In this document: positions 6,235-9,692 of the stretch, piece after piece
How positions within the stretch are numbered: position 1 is the first letter of the stretch
Layout of the letters: each line of letters opens with the position of its first letter
Source: an uncultured bacterium
GTDB lineage: Bacteria; Actinomycetota; Coriobacteriia; Coriobacteriales; Coriobacteriaceae
Direction: 5' to 3'
Assembly (NCBI GenBank): GCA_905216045.1
Contig: CAJMSL010000067.1
Coordinates: forward strand, 1 to 9,692
Length of the DNA stretch: 9,692 nucleotides
Translations under genes and position numbers: made by a program
Notes under the pieces: model-generated
What the model was told of the DNA's origin: nothing
Databases searched by the model: none
The model's input: the letters and a program-made list of their open reading frames with translations, nothing else

Positions 6235-6246
6235 CTGCACTATAGA
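6227..6246. promoter_or_regulatory. Dyad overlapping the operon -10 box (possible operator)
   Basis: TCTATA (6227-6232) and TATAGA (6241-6246) are perfect inverted half-sites separated by 8 bases. The left half-site contains most of the -10 box, so a protein bound here would block or modulate initiation. Autoregulation by the operon's own response regulator is one possibility, although OmpR-type proteins more often bind direct repeats. Confidence 0.35.
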
Positions 6247-6347
6247 GTTCGACCAAGGGCGGGGCGGCGCCACGCAGGCCGCCGAACGCAACGCTCGCGC
6301 CCGGGTAGATCATCCGGCGTCGCGCCCATCGAACGAAAGGACAGGTC

Positions 6348-6890
6348 ATGGACGACCTCGAAAAAGTTGAAACCATCCGCACCAAGTGCAACGTGAGCTA
6401 CACCGATGCCAAGGCCGCGCTCGACGCTGCCGACGGCAACGTTTTGGATGCCATCATTTGGCTCGAGTCGCAGGGCAAGACGCAGACCACGTCGGCGCAC
6501 GCCGCCACCGAGTCCGAGCCGGTCGATGAGCCCTCGGCCGAGATGGTCGCCGCGCAGGCCGCCTACGAAAAGTCGAGCGAAAAGACCGACTTCTCTAAGA
6601 AGATGGACAGCGTGTGGGAGTACCTCAAAAAGCTCTTCCGCCTGAGCCTGGACACCAAGTTTATCGCCACGCGCCGCGATGCGATCATCCTCAACATCCC
6701 CATCCTGATCCCCATCGTCGCGCTGTTTGCCTGGGGCGCCACGATATGGCTGATGCTGATTGGCCTGTTCTTTGGCATTCGCTACCGCATCGACAGCGAC
6801 GGCGACGTGCCCGGCAGCATCAACAACCTTATGAATCACGCCGCCGATGCCGCGGACGACATCAAGCAAAATCTGAACGACGACAAGTAA
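6348..6890 (+). CDS. DUF4342-like membrane protein with N-terminal UBA-like helix bundle
   Basis: A 180-residue protein and the first gene of the signalling operon. Residues 1-45 resemble the UBA/TS-N-like helical domain of DUF4342 proteins: KVETIRTKCNVSYTDAK..ALDAADGNVLDAIIWLESQGK, with the typical Val-Ser-Tyr and Asp-Gly-Asn turns. A polar, acidic linker (46-85) follows, then an amphipathic basic helix (about 86-110). A long hydrophobic stretch (112-145) could span the membrane once or as a hairpin, and the C-terminus is acidic (AADAADDIKQNLNDDK). The start is supported by AAAGGA 6 bases ahead of the ATG. An 18-base gap to the response regulator indicates co-transcription. The biochemical role is unknown; position and topology suggest a membrane partner or modulator of the two-component system, which is inference. 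Confidence 0.75.
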   Translation: MDDLEKVETIRTKCNVSYTDAKAALDAADGNVLDAIIWLESQGKTQTTSAHAATESEPVDEPSAEMVAAQAAYEKSSEKTDFSKKMDSVWEYLKKLFRLSLDTKFIATRRDAIILNIPILIPIVALFAWGATIWLMLIGLFFGIRYRIDSDGDVPGSINNLMNHAADAADDIKQNLNDDK

Positions 6891-6908
6891 TCGCAGACGG
6901 GGGCACGC

Positions 6909-7688
6909 ATGGCACGGATCCTGATCGTAGAGGACGAGGAGAAAATCGCCCGCTTTGTGACGCTCGAGCTGGAGCACGAGGGCTACCAGGTGGAACACGC
7001 CGCCGATGGCCGCACCGCCGTGGACCTGGCGCTGGAGCGCAACTACGATCTTATTCTGCTCGATGTGTTGTTGCCGCAGCTCAACGGCATGGAGGTCCTG
7101 CGGCGCGTCCGCAAGCACAAGGATGTGCCGGTGATAATGGTCACCGCGCGCGATGCCGTGATGGACAAGGTGGCCGGGCTCGATGCCGGCGCCGACGATT
7201 ACCTGACCAAGCCGTTTGCGATTGAGGAGCTGTTCGCACGGATCCGCGTGGCGTTGAAGCGCTCGGAGGCCGTGCGGGCGGCTTCGGGCGTTGGCGGCAT
7301 CGGGACGGGCGCGGCAGGCGGCACGGGTGTCGGCGCCACCGCGATACCCCCGGTCAGTGACTCGACCCAGGTTTCCGCCTCGCTCTCCCCCGCCACGCTC
7401 GCCGTGGGCTCGGTTGCGCTCGACCCCGACCGCCGCGAAGTCACGGTCGGCGGCTCGCCCATTGCGCTCACGGCCCGCGAGTTCGATGTCCTCGCCCTGC
7501 TTATGGCGCATGCCGAGACCGTGCTCACGCGCGAACGCATCGCGCACGAAGCGCTGGGCTACGAATACATGGGCGACACCAACAACGTCGACGTGCACAT
7601 CGCGCATCTACGCGCCAAGATCGAGGACGCCGGCGGCGTCCGCATCATCCAGACCGTGCGCGGGGTGGGCTATGTCTGCCGCGCGTAA
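6909..7688 (+). CDS. OmpR/PhoB-family response regulator
   Basis: A 259-residue DNA-binding response regulator. The receiver domain (1-118) has the acidic pair in VEDEE (8-12), the phospho-acceptor D52 in LILLDVLLP, the switch T79 in VTARD and K101 in LTKPF. The winged-helix domain (about 165-257) has ALTAREFDVLALL, the recognition region around GDTNNVDVHIAHLRAKI, and the terminal TVRGVGYV. The linker between them (about 119-160) is long and Gly/Ala/Ser-rich (GVGGIGTGAAGGTGVGATA), making the protein about 30 residues longer than the usual 225-230. A GGGGGC lies shortly before the ATG. The stop codon lies inside the kinase gene, a 17-base overlap indicating translational coupling and a cognate pair. 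The regulon is unknown. Confidence 0.95.
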   Translation: MARILIVEDEEKIARFVTLELEHEGYQVEHAADGRTAVDLALERNYDLILLDVLLPQLNGMEVLRRVRKHKDVPVIMVTARDAVMDKVAGLDAGADDYLTKPFAIEELFARIRVALKRSEAVRAASGVGGIGTGAAGGTGVGATAIPPVSDSTQVSASLSPATLAVGSVALDPDRREVTVGGSPIALTAREFDVLALLMAHAETVLTRERIAHEALGYEYMGDTNNVDVHIAHLRAKIEDAGGVRIIQTVRGVGYVCRA

Positions 7689-8967
7689 CGCCGAGGCCAA
7701 GCGCGTCACCTCCATCGCCCGCGCCATCAACTGGAGCTATATGTGGCGCCGCCTGATGAGCTACGTTTGGCTCGACCTGCTGCTAGTAGTGATTGTGGCG
7801 GCGATCCTTGTCTATGGATACAACCAGACGCTGCCCAACGGCGCGTTTACCGCAGGATGGATCCCCAGCGCCACCGTTCGCGGCATGACGCTGACGCCCG
7901 CGCGCGGCTGGGACCTGACAACGCTCACCTATACCGTCGAGCTTGCGCGTACCACCAAGACTTTCCCCCTCGCGCAGGACCTCGTCACGCTATGGCCTCT
8001 CTACCTTGTCGTTGTGGGTTGGCAGGTCATCAGCGTGCTCAACATGCTCGGCGGCGCCCGCCGCGTGCGCCGCACCATGGCGCCGCTCAACGATCTGGCC
8101 CTGCGCGTGGACGAACTCGGCCGCATGCAACTCGCCGGCGGCAAAATGGAAACACTGGAGCAGGCCATCGAGCGCGCAAGCGTCGACTCGCCGAGCGTCA
8201 CCACCGGCGACGCCGACCTGGCAAGCATCGAGGTCGCACTCAACCGCCTGCTGCGCCAGATGCAAGAGGCCAAGCTGCAGCAGATGCGCTTTGTCAACGA
8301 CGCGAGCCACGAGCTGCGCACGCCCATCGCGGTGATTCAGGGCTACGTGAACATGCTCGACCGCTGGGGTAAGGACGACCCGGACGTGCTGGCGGAATCC
8401 ATCGCGTCCCTTAAAGCCGAAAGCGAGCACATGCAAGAGCTTGTGGAGCAGCTGCTGTTTTTGGCACGCGGCGATGCCGGGCGCACGGTCCTGCGGCGTG
8501 CGCATACCAACTTGGCTGCACTGGTCAGCGAGGTATGCGAAGAATCGCAGATGATCGATACCGAGCACACGTATCGGCTGGCTTCTGACGCTGCGCTTGC
8601 CAGCGACCCGCGCTGCGACGCGCCCGTCGACGTGGCGCTCGTGAAGCAGGCTCTGCGCGTGATCGTGCAAAACGCCGCCAAGTACTCGGATGCGGGAACG
8701 ACCGTCACATTTGGCATAACGCCAGATGCGGGCGCGGGCACGATCGACATAAGTATTGAGGACGAGGGCATCGGCATGAACCAGGAATCCGCAGCTCACG
8801 CGTTCGAGCGGTTCTACCGTGCCGACAACGCGCGCGATGCCGGCGCACAGGGTTCGGGTCTGGGGCTTGCGATCGCCAAGTGGATCGTCGACAGCCACGG
8901 CGGCGTCATCGGTGTGACCTCGGTCGAAGGGGTCGGCAGCCGCTTTACGATTCGCCTGCCACGATAG
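7672..8967 (+). CDS. HisKA/HATPase sensor histidine kinase
   Basis: A 431-residue membrane kinase, the cognate sensor of the preceding regulator. Helix 1 lies at about 33-50 and helix 2 at about 105-125, enclosing a short outer loop of about 54 residues with no recognisable sensor domain. A HAMP-like segment follows (helices near 136-149 and 181-200) with an unusually long connector. H213 in NDASHELRTPIAVIQGY is the phosphorylation site. The ATPase domain has N334 in VQNAAKYSD, DEGIGM (364-369), FERFYRAD (378-385) and GSGLGLA (394-400). All catalytic blocks are intact. The ATG at 7672 overlaps the regulator by 17 bases and follows GGGGTGGG; an internal Met at 7741 is a weaker alternative. The stimulus is unknown; a short outer loop fits sensing at or in the membrane. 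Confidence 0.95.
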   Translation: MSAARNAEAKRVTSIARAINWSYMWRRLMSYVWLDLLLVVIVAAILVYGYNQTLPNGAFTAGWIPSATVRGMTLTPARGWDLTTLTYTVELARTTKTFPLAQDLVTLWPLYLVVVGWQVISVLNMLGGARRVRRTMAPLNDLALRVDELGRMQLAGGKMETLEQAIERASVDSPSVTTGDADLASIEVALNRLLRQMQEAKLQQMRFVNDASHELRTPIAVIQGYVNMLDRWGKDDPDVLAESIASLKAESEHMQELVEQLLFLARGDAGRTVLRRAHTNLAALVSEVCEESQMIDTEHTYRLASDAALASDPRCDAPVDVALVKQALRVIVQNAAKYSDAGTTVTFGITPDAGAGTIDISIEDEGIGMNQESAAHAFERFYRADNARDAGAQGSGLGLAIAKWIVDSHGGVIGVTSVEGVGSRFTIRLPR

Positions 8968-8986
8968 GAAGCCCCTCGGCATAAAT

Positions 8987-9020
8987 AAAGGGATAGGGCC
9001 ACGCGACCCTATCCCTTTTT
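8987..9020. terminator. Bidirectional intrinsic terminator between kinase and VOC genes
   Basis: AAAGGGATAGGG (8987-8998) pairs perfectly over 12 bp with CCCTATCCCTTT (9007-9018) around an 8-base loop. TTTTT (9016-9020) ends the plus-strand signal, about 20 bases after the kinase stop. On the minus strand TTTATTTAT follows the hairpin, so it can also terminate the VOC gene ending at 9043. Confidence 0.92.
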
Positions 9021-9042
9021 GCCAGCTATGGCAGCTTGTGCG

Positions 9043-9417
9043 CTACTCGCGGCACAGGTGCACGGCGAAACCGGCGAACTCGCGCTTAAAGTACACGAGC
9101 TTGGTACCACCGTCGGGCAGCAGCGCGCGCGACTCTTCGTTGACCTCGAGCCCGCGCTCGGCAAACCACTTCTCAGCTGCATCGATGTCGTTAACGGCAA
9201 AGCCGATGTGGCCCTTGGTGCCACGACCGTTCTGCTTCATGATCTCGACCAGCGAATCGTTGAAGTACGAAACCGGGGTCTCGATGACGGGCAGGCCCAT
9301 CATCGTCGAGAACAGCTCCGCGATCTCCAGGGCGTCTGCCGGGTCGGTGGCGTTAATGCCCACATGGGCAACGCGCATGCCAAAGAGCTCGACCGGATTG
9401 GCGTTCTGCTCAATCAT
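9043..9417 (-). CDS. VOC-family (glyoxalase/bleomycin-resistance fold) protein
   Basis: A 124-residue cytoplasmic protein with the paired beta-alpha-beta-beta-beta modules of the vicinal oxygen chelate superfamily. The first module begins MRVAHVGINATDP (14-26) with H18 as a likely metal ligand, and continues to SLVEIMKQ with an acidic residue at 58. The second begins KGHIGFAVNDIDAAEKWF (68-85) with H70, and ends KLVYFKREFAGFAVHL. Members include lactoylglutathione lyase, dioxygenases and epimerases; which activity applies here cannot be told. The ATG at 9417 lies 11 bases after the stop of the upstream gene without a good SD, suggesting coupling to upstream translation. A Met at 9378, adjacent to the conserved module, is an alternative start. 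Confidence 0.85.
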   Translation of the reverse strand: MIEQNANPVELFGMRVAHVGINATDPADALEIAELFSTMMGLPVIETPVSYFNDSLVEIMKQNGRGTKGHIGFAVNDIDAAEKWFAERGLEVNEESRALLPDGGTKLVYFKREFAGFAVHLCRE

Positions 9418-9428
9418 ACAGTCAGCGC

Positions 9429-9692
9429 CTACTGAGCCATGACGTCGAGAACGGCCTTCTCGGCAGCGACGCGGTTCATGCCAGTCTTCTCGGCGAGGTT
9501 AGGATCGGCCACGGAGGTGGTATCTTCCTTCGCATAGGTCCACCAGATGTTCGGGTTGTCTTCGAACGTGCCACCACGGTGGGTCGGATCCCAGGTGTAG
9601 GTGGTAACGAGCGAAGGCGACGTGGTGGCATAGCGCTTCATCAGATCGATGGAGTTACCGATGGTGGTAGAGAGGCCAACCGTGTCGGTATT
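9429..9692 (-). CDS. C-terminal part of an unidentified protein, co-transcribed with the VOC gene
   Basis: An open frame runs without interruption from the window edge (9692) to a TAG at 9429-9431, giving 87 residues. It includes a TVGLSTTIGNSIDLMKRY segment, then SLVTTYTWDPTHRGGTFED and NPNIWWTYAKED, and ends AAEKAVLDVMAQ. It is rich in Thr and aromatic residues and has no membrane segment. The internal Met at 9641 is not taken as the start because the frame continues upstream with good coding character. The stop lies 11 bases before the VOC start, so the two are probably one operon. I do not recognise the family. Confidence 0.75.
   Translation of the reverse strand, partial: NTDTVGLSTTIGNSIDLMKRYATTSPSLVTTYTWDPTHRGGTFEDNPNIWWTYAKEDTTSVADPNLAEKTGMNRVAAEKAVLDVMAQ

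Larger units (their letters stand above)
5994..6347. other. Divergent intergenic region with the signalling operon's promoter and leader
   Basis: The left part (5994-6206) precedes the small membrane gene on the minus strand and shows no clear promoter. The right part holds the plus-strand promoter (6207-6234), an overlapping dyad (6227-6246) and a leader of about 105 bases. The leader includes a GC-rich stem GGCGGC/GCCGCC (6263-6268 with 6278-6283) and a CCGG/CCGG pairing further on. No RNA gene was recognised. Confidence 0.5.

Noticed and set aside
6240..7607. Long 455-residue minus-strand open frame opposite the DUF4342 and response regulator genes
   Set aside because: It is a GC-rich shadow frame rich in His/Arg/Gly with no domain; the plus-strand genes have clear motifs.
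7291..7671. Extension of the kinase frame upstream to 7291
   Set aside because: That part is out-of-frame translation of the response regulator; the kinase begins at the ATG at 7672.

Overview
The window looks like chromosomal core sequence from a high-GC actinobacterium, most likely a gut Coriobacteriia of the Collinsella type. The basis is the GC-rich third codon positions, a DUF2207 protein with a glycine tail, a GluQ-type synthetase, an OmpR/HisKA two-component pair, Shine-Dalgarno (SD) starts mixed with at least one apparent leaderless start, and short GGGAACGTTCC-like intergenic repeats. The assignment comes from reading the sequence and was not checked against a database. No phage, IS transposase, CRISPR array, tRNA or rRNA was seen.

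Layout: (1) 1-415, minus: N-terminal part of purH (purine synthesis), cut by the window edge. (2) 693-1334, plus: a GNAT acetyltransferase, divergent from purH. (3) 1335-1472: a short repeat-bearing gap with a palindrome and a hairpin terminator serving the next gene. (4) 1473-3416, minus: a secreted or membrane DUF2207 protein with a signal peptide and a poly-glycine tail. (5) 3417-3925: a 500-base gap with a 27-bp tandem repeat, a stretch that can fold in competing ways, a strong terminator, and a -10 box directly ahead of the next gene. (6) 3926-4927, plus: gluQ, the glutamyl-queuosine tRNA(Asp) synthetase. (7) 4943-5668, minus: a calcineurin-like metallophosphoesterase, tail to tail with gluQ. 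(8) 5754-5993, minus: a 79-residue two-helix membrane protein. (9) 6207-9020, plus: a promoter with an overlapping dyad, a DUF4342-like membrane protein, a response regulator, a histidine kinase and a strong terminator, together a three-gene signalling operon. (10) 9043-9692, minus: a VOC-fold protein and, just upstream, the C-terminal end of an unidentified protein.

How the genes work together: the clearest unit is the DUF4342/response regulator/histidine kinase operon. The gaps are 18 bp between the first two genes and a 17-bp overlap between the last two. The membrane-anchored first gene may be a sensor partner, modulator or target of the two-component system. PurH and GluQ are housekeeping metabolism and tRNA modification. 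The most unusual places are the region 3529-3925 (repeat, possible small RNA with terminator, then a leaderless gluQ) and the purH N-terminus, which lacks a tyrosine normally conserved at the cyclohydrolase site. No clearly new multi-gene system is evident.
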